Shown: positions 53,834 to 63,637, counted from the stretch's first letter. The stretch is DNA of 64,000 nucleotides from an uncultured Granulosicoccaceae bacterium (GCA_938035945.1 CALHOU010000041.1:1-64000), one strand, 5' to 3'. Notes: generated from the letters alone by a model not told the origin. Program-made: numbers and translations.

Positions 53834-54433
53834 ATGAAAGATAAACACACAGGAATGTTTCACGATGGCCATCGCGAACTGCAAGATCGTTTTGATGGAA
53901 GGAGAATGGCAGATGCATTAGAGAAACATATCCGCGTGGAGCGGTTTAGAGATGAGGATATTCATTTTATTGAACGAGCTGAATTTTTCTTTTTGGCTAC
54001 GGCGCATGATGAAAGCGTGGATTGTTCGTTTAAAGGTGGTCCTCCCGGGTTTGTACGAGTGACCGGCCCGCAATCGCTACAATGGCAAGATTACGACGGA
54101 AATTCCATGTACCGTAGCCTTGGGAACATTCTAAAATCTCCGCGCGTAGGCATTCTGTTCATTCGGTTTGGAGATAAGCCCAAACGCTTACGAGTGAATG
54201 GTCGCTGTACTTTTATTGAGGACGACACAAAGAGCAAAACTAAGCTCATTGTCGAAGTTGCGGCGGATGAAATATTTCCGAACTGTCCTCGCTATATTCC
54301 AGATTTATCAACAAATACACCATCGCGATATTTGCCTAATGAGAGTGGCGCGGGCGCAAAGCCAGCGTGGAAGGCTGCGGATGAATTTAAAGAGTTTTTG
54401 CCCGAACATGACCCACACCGTGATCTGCTTTGA
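53834..54433 (+). CDS. Pyridoxamine 5'-phosphate oxidase-family (FMN-binding split barrel) protein
   Basis: 199 residues from the ATG at 53834 (an upstream GTG at 53774 would add 20). RAEFFFLATAHDESVDCSFKGGPPGFVRVTGPQSLQWQDYDGNSMYRSLGNI and VGILFIRFGDKPKRLRVNGRCTFIED match the PPOX-class split-barrel fold. Such proteins bind FMN and act in redox or heme-related roles. The precise activity is unknown. Confidence 0.82.
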   Translation: MKDKHTGMFHDGHRELQDRFDGRRMADALEKHIRVERFRDEDIHFIERAEFFFLATAHDESVDCSFKGGPPGFVRVTGPQSLQWQDYDGNSMYRSLGNILKSPRVGILFIRFGDKPKRLRVNGRCTFIEDDTKSKTKLIVEVAADEIFPNCPRYIPDLSTNTPSRYLPNESGAGAKPAWKAADEFKEFLPEHDPHRDLL

Positions 54434-54538
54434 ATGGATGGAATGGGGGGGCGGACAAAGTATGTATAGCACCAACCGTTACGAACGGCAGCTATGTAGC
54501 AAGCCGAAATCAACCGCAGTTCTGTATAGTGAGCTTAG

Positions 54539-54943
54539 ATGATTGACCTTCCCCAGCATGCACACACAAATCGTGAACTTGAATCAATGCTCGCTGGGAG
54601 CAAGCCGCTTGCACGTTTTGGGGATGATATTTCATTTCTGCCTAATGAACTGCTTATCCCAGAAGAGGCGTTTTCGCCCCATGTTGCTTCAGGTCTATTT
54701 CTTAGGGCTGAGAAAGAAATTGAAGGTTCTTACTCAGCAAAATTAGGCAGAAACACGATGATTAGACACGTATTATTTTGCGTTCCGGATCAGGCTTGGC
54801 GGATACCAGCAATGTTTCTTCTGATGGAGCAATTTAATAGAACCGGTAAATGGAATGAAACACTGGAACGAATAGAAGGGTCACTTCTTGGCTACACAGA
54901 GGAAGAAAACGACATCTGGTGCGCTGATCGTTTCAAAGATTAA
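54539..54943 (+). CDS. Hypothetical protein
   Basis: 134 residues (MIDLPQHAHTNRELESMLAG...), beginning 105 nt after the PPOX-family gene. I do not recognise the family. The composition is soluble and mixed alpha/beta, with a possible conserved segment WRIPAMFLLMEQFNRTGKWNETLERIEGSLLGYTEEENDIW. The open frame is full length, with ordinary residue use that supports a real gene. No ribosome site stands out. Confidence 0.6.
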   Translation: MIDLPQHAHTNRELESMLAGSKPLARFGDDISFLPNELLIPEEAFSPHVASGLFLRAEKEIEGSYSAKLGRNTMIRHVLFCVPDQAWRIPAMFLLMEQFNRTGKWNETLERIEGSLLGYTEEENDIWCADRFKD

Positions 54944-55009
54944 GTAGCGGATCTCGCACGCTTTTTACAGCCAATCTGGTTCCGCTGTGGGGAGCAATAC
55001 TTAAATGGA

Positions 55010-55267
55010 TTAATACGATGTAAATAGAAAGTAGCAGATGCTTAGTGCTAGCAATAATGGATATCCGATGAATTTCCATGGATCTACAGATGGTATCAGT
55101 GCTGCTATCAATCCGGTGACAAGTGACACCGCTGTGCCAATAATCATCCAAATCATATACTCTTCACTGTAAAGAATTAAATAACCGAGGGCCGCAATAA
55201 CAGCAGCTGTAGTTGTGGTTGAAATAACGAAGCGACGGGCCGCAGATTTCAAATAAGTCTTGGTCAT
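55010..55267 (-). CDS. Small integral membrane protein, hypothetical
   Basis: 85 residues with two or three hydrophobic segments (VISTTTTAAVIAALGYLILY, MIWMIIGTAVSLVTGLIAALI, FIGYPLLLALSICYFLF) and a basic N-terminus, preceded by a possible ribosome site (AAGG). The function is unknown. It stands alone on the minus strand, 66 nt beyond the end of the converging hypothetical gene. Confidence 0.6.
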   Translation of the reverse strand: MTKTYLKSAARRFVISTTTTAAVIAALGYLILYSEEYMIWMIIGTAVSLVTGLIAALIPSVDPWKFIGYPLLLALSICYFLFTSY

Positions 55268-55616
55268 TTCCTTTGCCTTGCCATATTATTCTTGTCAGTA
55301 GGTGCGTCAGTAAGGTTTATATACTAGCCCTTGGGAATTGGAATCTGGCAATGGTCGGAATAAATATATTTACGCCAGCAAGGATTGATACCAAATGGCG
55401 CTTTGCAGCGGCAAGTGCTGCCTCAAGGACCATGTTTGGACGCCACTCCAAGTTCCCTTAGGGAACCAATCAGACTTTATACCTGGGTATTTGAATGAGC
55501 ATGATTCGAATCTTCGACGTGTGAACCGCCCATTAGTCCATGACGTGGATACCGATGAAGGGTTTCGTAATAAAACAAGCGGGCATTGGTAGTATTGAGA
55601 GTAAACACTATATTAT
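55268..55616. other. Intergenic region between small membrane protein and ntrC
   Basis: 349 nt with no supported gene; the short open frames here have no recognisable content. A palindrome GTTCCCTTAGGGAAC lies at 55452-55466. It includes the 3' flank of ntrC. Confidence 0.4.
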
Positions 55617-57029
55617 TCAATCCAACTCGAGTTCCTTAATTTTCCGCGTCAGCGTATTACGCCCCCAGCCCAATAATCTTGCTGCTTCTTGCCGCTTATC
55701 CTGTGTTTTGTTCAAAGCGACCTGAATAAGTATTTTTTCAAACATGCTCGTCGCTGTTGGTAATAGATTAACTTCGCCATCGTGCAATGCTTTATTCGCC
55801 CACTGACGAAAACCTGCTTCCCAATTGGTATCTATGTCTGTTGGCAGCTCTTGATCGTGCTTGGGTAAATCGGCTACTTCTAATTCTTTGTTTGTGGCCA
55901 TCACCGTTAACCAGTGTGCGGTGTTTTGTAGCTGACGCACATTGCCCGGCCATGCCAATGCGCTTATATAGGCTCTGAATTCAGGTGACATGGTCTTTGC
56001 GGTTTCATCAAGTTCAACAGCTGCTTTTTCTAAAAAGTGATTCAGTAAGGTTGGAATATCTTCGCGGCGCTCACGCAGTGGCGGTGCTTCAATACGAATC
56101 ACGTTTAGACGGTGGAATAAATCCTCTCGAAACAGTTTTTGTTCAACTAATCGTTCAAGGTTCTGATGAGTTGCGGCAACGATTCTTACGTCTACCTTGA
56201 TGGGTGTGTGTCCACCTACCCGATAGAACTGTCCATCAGACAGTACGCGTAATAAACGCGTTTGCAGGCTTGCTGGCATATCGCCAATTTCATCCAGAAA
56301 CAAGGTGCCACTATCGGATTGTTCAAAGCGACCAATGCGTGTTGACTGTGCCCCCGTAAACGCCCCTTTTTCATGGCCAAATAATTCAGATTCCATCAAA
56401 TCGTGCGGAATCGCCGCCATGTTTAAAGCGACGAACGGTTTGTCAGAGCGTGGGCTGTGATGATGCAGGGCTTGCGCAATTAATTCTTTACCTGTGCCTG
56501 ACTCGCCATTGATCATAACGGTGACTTTGGATTTACTTAGACGCCCAATAGCCTTAAACACTTCTTGCATTGCAGGTGCATCGCCAATCAGCTCAACAAT
56601 AGGTTCTTTTTCAGAGGCTTTTTTTATCTCTTTGCTTGGACGAGATTGTTGTTCTCGTTGTAACGCACACGCGTGTTGTGTCCGTTCAATCACCGTGTCT
56701 ACATCGAATGGCTTGGCAATATATTCAAACGCTCCTTCTTCAAACGCAGAGACGGTACTATCCAGATCTGAAAATGCAGTCATGATTAATATCGGCAGAT
56801 TAGGGTGAACTGCCTTTAATTGTTTTAGTAGCGATAAACCATCTGAACCTGGCATGCGAATATCACTGATAACCGCATTCGGCGGAATGGCGTTCTCTCG
56901 AACCAACTGTAAGGCTTCATCAGCAGACTCAAACGTGGTGACTTCCATGTTGGCTTGTTTTAAGGCTTTTTCTAAAACCCAGCGAATGGATTTGTCGTCG
57001 TCTATAACCCATACATAATCGTTGTTCAT
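55617..57029 (-). CDS. ntrC: Nitrogen regulation response regulator NtrC (sigma-54 activator)
   Basis: 470 residues: receiver domain with Asp56 (AVISDIRMPGSDGL), AAA+ sigma-54-interacting domain with Walker A GESGTGKELIAQAL, the GAFTGA loop and Walker B SGTLFLDEIGDMP, and a C-terminal Fis-type HTH (QEAARLLGWGRNTLTRKIKELELD). It activates sigma-54 promoters under nitrogen limitation, and the NtrC boxes upstream of glnA in this window are likely targets. The start overlaps the ntrB stop by 4 nt. Confidence 0.96.
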   Translation of the reverse strand: MNNDYVWVIDDDKSIRWVLEKALKQANMEVTTFESADEALQLVRENAIPPNAVISDIRMPGSDGLSLLKQLKAVHPNLPILIMTAFSDLDSTVSAFEEGAFEYIAKPFDVDTVIERTQHACALQREQQSRPSKEIKKASEKEPIVELIGDAPAMQEVFKAIGRLSKSKVTVMINGESGTGKELIAQALHHHSPRSDKPFVALNMAAIPHDLMESELFGHEKGAFTGAQSTRIGRFEQSDSGTLFLDEIGDMPASLQTRLLRVLSDGQFYRVGGHTPIKVDVRIVAATHQNLERLVEQKLFREDLFHRLNVIRIEAPPLRERREDIPTLLNHFLEKAAVELDETAKTMSPEFRAYISALAWPGNVRQLQNTAHWLTVMATNKELEVADLPKHDQELPTDIDTNWEAGFRQWANKALHDGEVNLLPTATSMFEKILIQVALNKTQDKRQEAARLLGWGRNTLTRKIKELELD

Positions 57030-58093
57030 AAAATCTCCAAGGGTATGAATACCGTGAATATGGTATTACCCGGTTCGCTTTGGCACTCGATTAAACCACC
57101 AAGCTGATTCATTATGGATTGCCCTATTGAAAGACCTAAGCCCGAACCTATGTCGGTACCTGAGACCATGGGAAAAAAAATTTGATCGATTAAATCGGTA
57201 GGCACACCGGGCCCGTCATCACGAATTTCAATTGAGGCGACTAACGGGTGTCTTTCGCTGCCAATGGTAAAGCTACTGATTACTCGAGAACGGAAAACGA
57301 TGTTGCCGCTCGTGCCTACAGCATTGATCGCGTTTCCGGCGATGTTGAGTAGCACCTGCACAAGGCGGTCACGATCACTATAGAACTCAGGAATACTCGG
57401 GTCGTAGTCGAACGAGATGTTTACATTAGGTGGTGCGCCGACTCGACAGATCTTTCTAACGTGCTCCAATACTTCGTGCACATTCACCACTTCGCGCTTC
57501 GGTTTTGAAACCGGTCCTAACATACGATCGATCAGCGCATGCAAACGATCGGCTTCCTGGATAATGATGGAGGTGTATTCGTGTAGGTCTGGATTGCTCA
57601 GTTCGCGTTCCAACAGCTGGGCAGCACCACGAAGGCCGCCCAGTGGATTTTTAACTTCATGCGCCAGACCGCGCAATAAAGAACGCGTGTGATCCTGTTG
57701 CGCCAGAATCGATTCTTCGCGTGCAATACGAAGTGAGCGATCAAGCGCTTCGAGTTCTATGAGCAGTCCATGTTGTTGGTTTATGGTTTGCTGCGGTGTG
57801 ATCACGCAGTTAACTATCTTCGACTCGTGGCCATGTGGCTCAATAACCGTTTGTCTTTCCGTGAACGGCTGACCTGTTTGCAAGGCCTCTGATAGACGCA
57901 GAAGTAGGGCATCTGTTAGGTTAACGACCTGCACTAAACGCTTGCCCAAGGTTATGTCCATGCTCGCGCTGAGCAACTGCTCAGCCGCAGCGTTTAGGTA
58001 CACGATGCGTAAATTGTGGTCGAGCAGCATCACGGCCGTGGAGAGCTGATCGAGCAGGGCAAATTCGCCAGTTATGTCGGTTTTGGTGGTCAT
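57026..58093 (-). CDS. ntrB: Nitrogen regulation sensor kinase NtrB
   Basis: 355 residues from the ATG at 58093 (a longer start at 58138 is possible). The PAS-like N-terminus LLDQLSTAVMLLDHNLRIVYLNAAAEQLL, the HisKA box RGLAHEVKNPLGGLRGAAQLLE and HATPase motifs (NIAGNAINAV, DDGPGVP, GSGLGLSIGQSIM) are typical of NtrB. It is a soluble kinase controlled by PII and phosphorylates NtrC. It overlaps ntrC by 4 nt. Confidence 0.95.
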   Translation of the reverse strand: MTTKTDITGEFALLDQLSTAVMLLDHNLRIVYLNAAAEQLLSASMDITLGKRLVQVVNLTDALLLRLSEALQTGQPFTERQTVIEPHGHESKIVNCVITPQQTINQQHGLLIELEALDRSLRIAREESILAQQDHTRSLLRGLAHEVKNPLGGLRGAAQLLERELSNPDLHEYTSIIIQEADRLHALIDRMLGPVSKPKREVVNVHEVLEHVRKICRVGAPPNVNISFDYDPSIPEFYSDRDRLVQVLLNIAGNAINAVGTSGNIVFRSRVISSFTIGSERHPLVASIEIRDDGPGVPTDLIDQIFFPMVSGTDIGSGLGLSIGQSIMNQLGGLIECQSEPGNTIFTVFIPLEIL

Positions 58094-58307
58094 CGCATCA
58101 TTTATGGTGCAAATGCTGAACCGCGCTTCAAATCGCAATTCAGTTGCACAAAATTTGATTAAATGACAATGAAATCAATGAGATAAAAAGCAGATATCAT
58201 TGCGCAAACGTAAAAAGTCTGCGCTATTTTAATGCATGGAGAGCTATTTACGCACAATAATAGTGCAAATGGTGCGCGGTTTGGCTTTTGCTAGAAGAGG
58301 CGTAAGG

Positions 58308-58769
58308 CTATAACGGCTTTATGTAACGCATGAGCTCGCCGTCGTAGCCTTTGCGCTCATACAAAGCACGGGCTTTAGTGTTATTGGCAAATACATTGAG
58401 AGAAATTGTTTTAGCGCCGCGTGCCTTGGCTAAGCTGTCGGATGCGTCGATAAGGCTGGCGGCAATCCCAAACCCTTCCGCTGATTTGTCCAGGGCTAGT
58501 ACTTCCAGATGTGCGCTTGGCTCACCGCTAAGCATCTCTTTTCTATCCGATACTACAGCCACGCCAATAACTTTTTTATCAGACACGGCTATCCGAATAT
58601 GCACATCGTCGCGTTTTCCTGCTGCCCATTCGCGGACCATATCGGCATCGCCTCCCCACAGGTGATCAGGGTTGCGGTTCTTTGGTATGTCGAAGTCGGC
58701 CAAGCGAGGGAGTAGGGCAAGGATGCCATTTAAATCGTTTGCCGTAGCCGTGTTGATTGTATAGTCCAT
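58308..58769 (-). CDS. GNAT-family N-acetyltransferase
   Basis: 153 residues with the GNAT core: IAVSDKKVIGVAVVSDR, SAHLEVLALDKSAEGFGIAASLIDASDSLAKARGAKTISLNVFANNTKARALYERKGYDGELMRYIKPL. The acetyl-CoA-binding region (EGFGIAASL) departs from the usual Q/RxxGxG/A. The substrate is unknown. It sits between the hybrid kinase and ntrB on the same strand. Confidence 0.88.
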   Translation of the reverse strand: MDYTINTATANDLNGILALLPRLADFDIPKNRNPDHLWGGDADMVREWAAGKRDDVHIRIAVSDKKVIGVAVVSDRKEMLSGEPSAHLEVLALDKSAEGFGIAASLIDASDSLAKARGAKTISLNVFANNTKARALYERKGYDGELMRYIKPL

Positions 58770-58872
58770 GGCTGCTCGAACCTAATCGTTGAAGTATGGC
58801 TCAGTGTGCCATGAGTGAATGCTAGAGAGTATGTGTAAATACGACGATCTGTATTTCCCCAGGGAGTAAACA

Positions 58873-60681
58873 CTAGGCGGAATCAGCAACAACCTCAGGT
58901 ACAGACAAAAACGATTCCACCACTTTAACCAGTTCTTCTGGTTGAACCGGTTTGTGCAGTAGCCTCATGCCGCTTTCTGAAGCGTCGCGAACACGTTCGG
59001 GGGATGTGTCGCCCGTAACGATAAGCGCTGGGATATCAAGGTTCAATTCTTCACGTACAAGTTCAACAGCTTCATCGCCGGTTTTGCCTTCGCGAAGACG
59101 ATAATCTGCGATGACTAAATCAGGAATAAGAGACTGTTCGACAACGACTTGTTGCGCAGCTTCTCCTGATTCAACGGCAACGATGGTGCAGTTAATCTTT
59201 TTCAGCAGGAGCTCCATACCATCGCGAACAGCTTGTTCATCGTCTATCACCAACACAAGAGCGCCATTTAAGTCGTTCGATTGTTCCACGGGCTCGATTG
59301 CATTAACCGGTATGTCACTAGCTTGCCCTGCAGGTACTTTAAGAAGAAATCGTGTGCCTTCACCGAATTGCGATCTCATAGTGAGCTCAATACCCAGTAA
59401 GTCTGACAAGCGTCTAACGATAGCAAGCCCCAAGCCAAGCCCCTTAGAACGATCGCGCTCTGGATTGTCGAGCTGATAGTACTCAGAGAAAATGGCTTCT
59501 TGTTCATCCAATGGAATACCGGGGCCCGTATCAAGCACTTCAATGTGCAGGTATTTTTTCTGTTTGGTGCAGGAGACGACGACTTTCCCTTGTTTGGTAT
59601 GCGTTATCGCATTGTCGATCAAGTTGCGTAGAATTCGCTCCAGCAAAATATAATCTGTAAACGCTATTTCATCCGAGTGTTCTATACGAAAATATATGTT
59701 GCTACTATCGGCGACTTCCTTGAATTCTTCGTGCAACATTAGAAAAAGCCTTGAGCAATAGAAATGTCCTGGGGAAGGTTCAACTACGCCTGCATCTAAG
59801 CGTGATAGGTCAAGCAAGCTATTGAGTAAGTCGCTTAAGGCTTCGGTGGATTGTTTAATCTTTCCCAGAATAATCGGTCCGTCAGGTACTTTTACTTTAT
59901 TTTCGAGCGCGCTTACGAAAAGTCCGAGTGCGTGCAGTGGTTGTCTTAAATCGTGACTTGCCGCCGCTAAAAAGCTGTCTTTCGCCTTTTGTTCGCGTTT
60001 GCCGCTACGTAGCTCTTCTACAACGGTCGCCAGTCGCGCTTTGGAATTTTGTGCGTCGTTATAGAGTCGTGTTGATCGATTATTTAGCCGGAACAATTGG
60101 GTGACTAGCGCTGAACCTGTGATCAGTAGTAACAGTGCTGAAACCCAAAAGTACTGATACAGCTTTTCCATACGCTCGGCAATGTGATCTCGAAAAACAT
60201 TGAAACTTGCAAACACATTGTTTCCCACAGTAAGGAGGTCTGTGGATAGATCTCTTACTCGATTTTCAATTGGTTGAAGTTGAGCGTTTGCAGGGGCTTG
60301 ATTAGAAGAGAATACTGGATCGTATTGTGATAAAAACAGTTTTACGTTTGCCGTAAAGTCATCAGCAATGTCGAGCCGTTGGCCTGAAGGCAAGTGAATA
60401 TCGAATACCTGGAAGGTACTCCAAATTAAATCAAATCGAAGTTTAAGTTGTGGCCAAATAGCTTGCTTTTGAGCCTGAGTTTCTGCGCTTAGGTAATCGT
60501 GTATCGAGTAGTTCAGACGATCAAACGAACGATCTGCTTGCAGAATATAATTGAACGCGCCTTCTTTGGTGTTTTGCAAGTGAAGGCGGGTATGGTTGAT
60601 GTTCACCATGACCATCAAAAGGCTCGCCGCACAAATTAACGCAGCAAACATTAGAACGTAAATAGATTTTCTACTGTCCAA
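58873..60681 (-). CDS. Membrane-bound hybrid histidine kinase (HDLRQPLHA type)
   Basis: 602 residues. Two membrane segments (about 8-27 and 177-196) flank a periplasmic sensor region of about 150 residues. The cytoplasmic part has HisKA with AAASHDLRQPLHA (His243), HATPase (NLIDNAITHTKQG, DTGPGIP, GLGLGLAIVRRL) and a receiver with Asp526 (LVIADYRLREG). It starts 1 nt after the stop of the SUOX-fold gene, so the two are co-expressed, and that periplasmic protein may act as the input partner. It is a paralogue of the soluble hybrid kinase at 22.7-24.8 kb. Confidence 0.93.
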   Translation of the reverse strand: MDSRKSIYVLMFAALICAASLLMVMVNINHTRLHLQNTKEGAFNYILQADRSFDRLNYSIHDYLSAETQAQKQAIWPQLKLRFDLIWSTFQVFDIHLPSGQRLDIADDFTANVKLFLSQYDPVFSSNQAPANAQLQPIENRVRDLSTDLLTVGNNVFASFNVFRDHIAERMEKLYQYFWVSALLLLITGSALVTQLFRLNNRSTRLYNDAQNSKARLATVVEELRSGKREQKAKDSFLAAASHDLRQPLHALGLFVSALENKVKVPDGPIILGKIKQSTEALSDLLNSLLDLSRLDAGVVEPSPGHFYCSRLFLMLHEEFKEVADSSNIYFRIEHSDEIAFTDYILLERILRNLIDNAITHTKQGKVVVSCTKQKKYLHIEVLDTGPGIPLDEQEAIFSEYYQLDNPERDRSKGLGLGLAIVRRLSDLLGIELTMRSQFGEGTRFLLKVPAGQASDIPVNAIEPVEQSNDLNGALVLVIDDEQAVRDGMELLLKKINCTIVAVESGEAAQQVVVEQSLIPDLVIADYRLREGKTGDEAVELVREELNLDIPALIVTGDTSPERVRDASESGMRLLHKPVQPEELVKVVESFLSVPEVVADSA

Positions 60682-60682
60682 G

Positions 60683-61258
60683 CTATTTGACCGTGATGTT
60701 GGTTAGCTGCCAGACACAGTTTGCTCGCGATTGTTCGGTGTTGAGTTCAGGGAATTCATCAAACGGATACATTATCCAAAGCGGCCCAAGCTCTCTTACG
60801 CTCATATATTTTCCGTTGCGTTTGTAAGCCACAATAATCGGGAACGATTCGAACGGTTCGTTGGATGCTTCCACACTGTATTCATCTAGGGCCTGGAATA
60901 GCAAATCGTTTGATTCTGCGCCGACGAAGTTCAGCAACACATCTAAACGCACACCGGTAAATTCCACTACACCTTCGGTCCAAGGTGTTTTGGTTCGTAT
61001 GGTTTCCGCAGGTAGTGTTTCTAGCATTTTAAGATCAAGAGCGACAGCGTTTATTTCCTGCCCATCTTCCTGCCTATCTATGTCTAACTTAGTATTGTGA
61101 TGACTTAGATTTCCGGAAATTTCTAGCAGCACTGGACCTGTGGGCTGTTTAAGTTCTGAGGCGTAAGTTGAGAACACCATCACACAGGAAATGATGAGTG
61201 CTTGAAGTAGGCGTATCAATGCCCTGAAGTGCACTCTCTGTGCTGTTTTGTTTTTCAT
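60683..61258 (-). CDS. Exported molybdopterin-oxidoreductase-fold (SUOX-like) protein
   Basis: 191 residues with a signal peptide (LLQALIISCVMVFSTYASE). The mature part resembles the fold of oxidoreductase molybdopterin-binding proteins: VLLEISGNLSHHN, LDLKMLETLPAETIRTKTPWTEGVVEFTGVRLDVLLNFVGAES, YSVEASNEPFESFPIIVAYKRNGKYMSVRELGPLWIMYPFDEFPEL. The only mature Cys is near the C-terminus (NCVWQL), so the Moco-ligating Cys of sulfite oxidases seems absent, pointing to a sensory rather than catalytic role. It is directly followed by the hybrid kinase gene. Confidence 0.8.
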   Translation of the reverse strand: MKNKTAQRVHFRALIRLLQALIISCVMVFSTYASELKQPTGPVLLEISGNLSHHNTKLDIDRQEDGQEINAVALDLKMLETLPAETIRTKTPWTEGVVEFTGVRLDVLLNFVGAESNDLLFQALDEYSVEASNEPFESFPIIVAYKRNGKYMSVRELGPLWIMYPFDEFPELNTEQSRANCVWQLTNITVK

Positions 61259-61350
61259 GTGTTAGCCGTTGCAGATGCACGCGTGTTTTAAGCTAACAAA
61301 GGATACCCGTATTTTTACGTGCGGGCGAGTGTTTCAGTATGAATTTGTGA

Positions 61351-62064
61351 CTATTGTGCGACTTTGTATTTCACGTGAAGGTGCGTGGCGTCAGACTCAA
61401 GATAAAGTCTGCCATTTTCATCAACCAACTTAACCTGCAAAACATGTGTTCCGCGTTCTGGTGGATCAATGCTCAACATTGGGCGTTGACCACTCGTGAT
61501 TAAACGATCATTCATCCACAACTGAGCGGTTAAGCCTGTTTTCTTCAGGGGCGTGGGATACGATTGCAGCTCTACCCAAATTTTACCGATTGGATCATTC
61601 AACGTTGTATTGTGAATCGGCGTTAGGATTTCAACCACTGTTACCGGTAAAAATATTCTGGGCTCTTCGGGCGCTTTGTATTCACTCTTTGGTGGGTTCT
61701 TAGGTGCTGGTGCAACGAGCACACCTGCATTGCGTCGAGGTACCACATCAATGGGCTCGCCGGTACTATCGAACTGAGGTGTGGCAGCGGCAGGCTCGCC
61801 GGGTTCATCAGGATTTTTTTGCCTAGCAATTTCAACCGCTTCTCTGTTCAGCGCTTGTGCGTCTTCTAAAGGTTGATCCGTGAATATGATGTTGCCGTTG
61901 GCATCGACGGTTTTGTAAATGGCTGCAGCCTGGGCTGCGTTGCTGATGATAAAACCGGACACGCACAAGGCGGCCGTCAGTGCTCGCAGACCACGACCGG
62001 CAGGGCGATCGAGTCGTCTAGCTTGGTTGTCAGATTCACGAAAATACATTCCCTCGAAATGCAT
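61351..62064 (-). CDS. DUF4124 domain-containing exported protein
   Basis: 237 residues. A signal-like segment (LRALTAALCVSGFIISNAAQAA) is followed by the DUF4124 motif AIYKTVDANGNIIFTDQPLEDAQ. The C-terminal part is a beta-rich domain of about 100 residues (VEILTPIHNTTLNDPIGKIWVELQSYP...). In many gammaproteobacteria a DUF4124 gene lies between glnA and ntrBC, as here. The ATG at 62049 is an alternative start with a nearer GAGG. The function is unknown. Confidence 0.85.
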   Translation of the reverse strand: MHFEGMYFRESDNQARRLDRPAGRGLRALTAALCVSGFIISNAAQAAAIYKTVDANGNIIFTDQPLEDAQALNREAVEIARQKNPDEPGEPAAATPQFDSTGEPIDVVPRRNAGVLVAPAPKNPPKSEYKAPEEPRIFLPVTVVEILTPIHNTTLNDPIGKIWVELQSYPTPLKKTGLTAQLWMNDRLITSGQRPMLSIDPPERGTHVLQVKLVDENGRLYLESDATHLHVKYKVAQ

Positions 62065-62169
62065 TTATCAGTCCATTCGTGCGACGTAAGTGATGTGAAA
62101 TGTCAAATTCGCATCAAAAATGAGAGACGCTTTCATTTTTTAATGTTTTTGGCGGAAATTCAGGCACAA

Positions 62170-62194
62170 AAAAGCCCCGATAAACGGGGCTTTT
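62170..62194 (-). terminator. Intrinsic terminator downstream of glnA
   Basis: AAAAGCCCCG (62170-62179) pairs with CGGGGCTTTT (62185-62194), a 10-bp stem with a 5-nt loop. On the minus strand it is followed by a TTTTTT run about 35 nt past the glnA stop, a good Rho-independent terminator. Confidence 0.9.
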
Positions 62195-62227
62195 AAGCAA
62201 TGTCGCCGCTTGGGCTACGCGAGATAT

Positions 62228-63637
62228 TTACACGCTGTAATACATATCAAACTCAACCGGGTGAGTCGACATACGCAGGCGCGTCACTTCTTCCATCTTC
62301 AACTCAATGTAGGCATCGATCATTTCGTCGGTGAATACACCACCGGCAGTTAAGAATGCCCGATCGTTGTCCAAACCTTCAAGTGCTTGATCAAGTGAGC
62401 TAGCAACCTTTGGAATCTGCGCTTCTTCTTCTGGCGGTAGATCATACAGATCTTTATCCATAGCATCCCCTGGGTGAATCTTGTTCTGAATGCCGTCAAG
62501 GCCTGCCATCATTAATGCAGAGAACGTTAGGTACGGGTTGCCGGTTGGGTCAGGAAAACGTACTTCAATACGACGTGCTTTTTGACTTGATACCCAAGGT
62601 ATGCGAACAGATGCAGAACGGTTACGAGCAGAGTATGCAAGCATAACCGGTGCTTCAAAACCTGGAACCAAACGCTTATAACTATTCGTTGATGCGTTAG
62701 CGAAGGCATTGATCGCGTGAGCGTGTTTAATAACACCACCAATGTAGTACAGAGCAGTTTCAGACAAACCACCATACTGATCACCGGCGAACATGTTTTC
62801 ACCGTTCTTGAATAATGATTGGTGGACGTGCATACCACTACCGTTATCGCCTACGATTGGCTTGGGCATGAATGTGGCTGTGCGACCGTAGTGATGTGCA
62901 ACGTTGTGTACGACGTATTTTAAAATCTGTACACCATCAGCACGCTTTACCAGTGTGTCGAATTTAGTGCCGATCTCGCACTGACCCGCAGTACCTACTT
63001 CGTGGTGATGGACTTCAGTTTCAACGCCCATTTCATCCATGACCATACACATGTTGGCACGAAGATCATTGAGTGAATCAACTGGTGGTACTGGAAAGTA
63101 ACCACCTTTAACACCAGGGCGGTGGCCCATGTTGCCGCCTTCCATTTTCTTACCCGTGTTCCAAGCCGCTTCCTCAGAATCGATTTGGTATCCCATGCCT
63201 TTCATGTCGGTGTTCCAGCGAACATCATCGAACACGAAAAATTCAGGTTCAGGGCCAAAGAAAGCTTGGTCAGCGATACCTGTTTGTTGCAGGTAGGCTT
63301 CAGCACGTTTAGCAATGGTGCGCGGGTCGCGCTCGTAGCCTTGCATGGTGTCAGGCTCAACGATGTCACAACGGATGTTCAAGGTTGTGGCTTCGGCGAA
63401 CGGGTCAAGCACAGCAGTGGATGTATCCGGCATCATAATCATGTCAGACGCGTTAATGCTCTTCCAACCTTCAATCGATGAGCCGTCGAACATGTTGCCA
63501 CCTTCAAACGTATCTTCATCAACCTGGCTGGCGGGCATGGAAAAGTGCATTTCCTTACCGCGTGGGTCGGTGAAACGGAAATCGACGAACTTTACTTCGT
63601 TTTCTTCTATCTTCTTTAAAACTTCACTTGCGGACAT
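62228..63637 (-). CDS. glnA: Glutamine synthetase, type I
   Basis: 469 residues, the standard length. Key landmarks: [95 protein letters not shown] and the adenylylation site DLYDLPPEE with Tyr398. It makes glutamine from glutamate, ammonia and ATP, and should be controlled by GlnE adenylylation and transcriptionally by NtrC. A ribosome site (GAGGAAAG) precedes the ATG. The NtrC boxes and sigma-54 promoter lie upstream. Confidence 0.98.
   Translation of the reverse strand: MSASEVLKKIEENEVKFVDFRFTDPRGKEMHFSMPASQVDEDTFEGGNMFDGSSIEGWKSINASDMIMMPDTSTAVLDPFAEATTLNIRCDIVEPDTMQGYERDPRTIAKRAEAYLQQTGIADQAFFGPEPEFFVFDDVRWNTDMKGMGYQIDSEEAAWNTGKKMEGGNMGHRPGVKGGYFPVPPVDSLNDLRANMCMVMDEMGVETEVHHHEVGTAGQCEIGTKFDTLVKRADGVQILKYVVHNVAHHYGRTATFMPKPIVGDNGSGMHVHQSLFKNGENMFAGDQYGGLSETALYYIGGVIKHAHAINAFANASTNSYKRLVPGFEAPVMLAYSARNRSASVRIPWVSSQKARRIEVRFPDPTGNPYLTFSALMMAGLDGIQNKIHPGDAMDKDLYDLPPEEEAQIPKVASSLDQALEGLDNDRAFLTAGGVFTDEMIDAYIELKMEEVTRLRMSTHPVEFDMYYSV

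Noticed and set aside
53752-53835. Possible integron attC remnant (TAACGGC/GCCGTTA repeat and ATTAGGC) before the PPOX-family gene
   Set aside because: The core sites do not match the RYYYAAC/GTTRRRY consensus, there is no integrase, and neighbouring genes lack similar elements.
55452-55466. Palindrome GTTCCCTTAGGGAAC near the ntrC end
   Set aside because: No associated gene, T-run or repeated copy elsewhere; could be chance.
58255-58280. NtrC-like half-site (TGGTGCG) upstream of ntrB
   Set aside because: Only one half matches; the opposite half is not at the right spacing.
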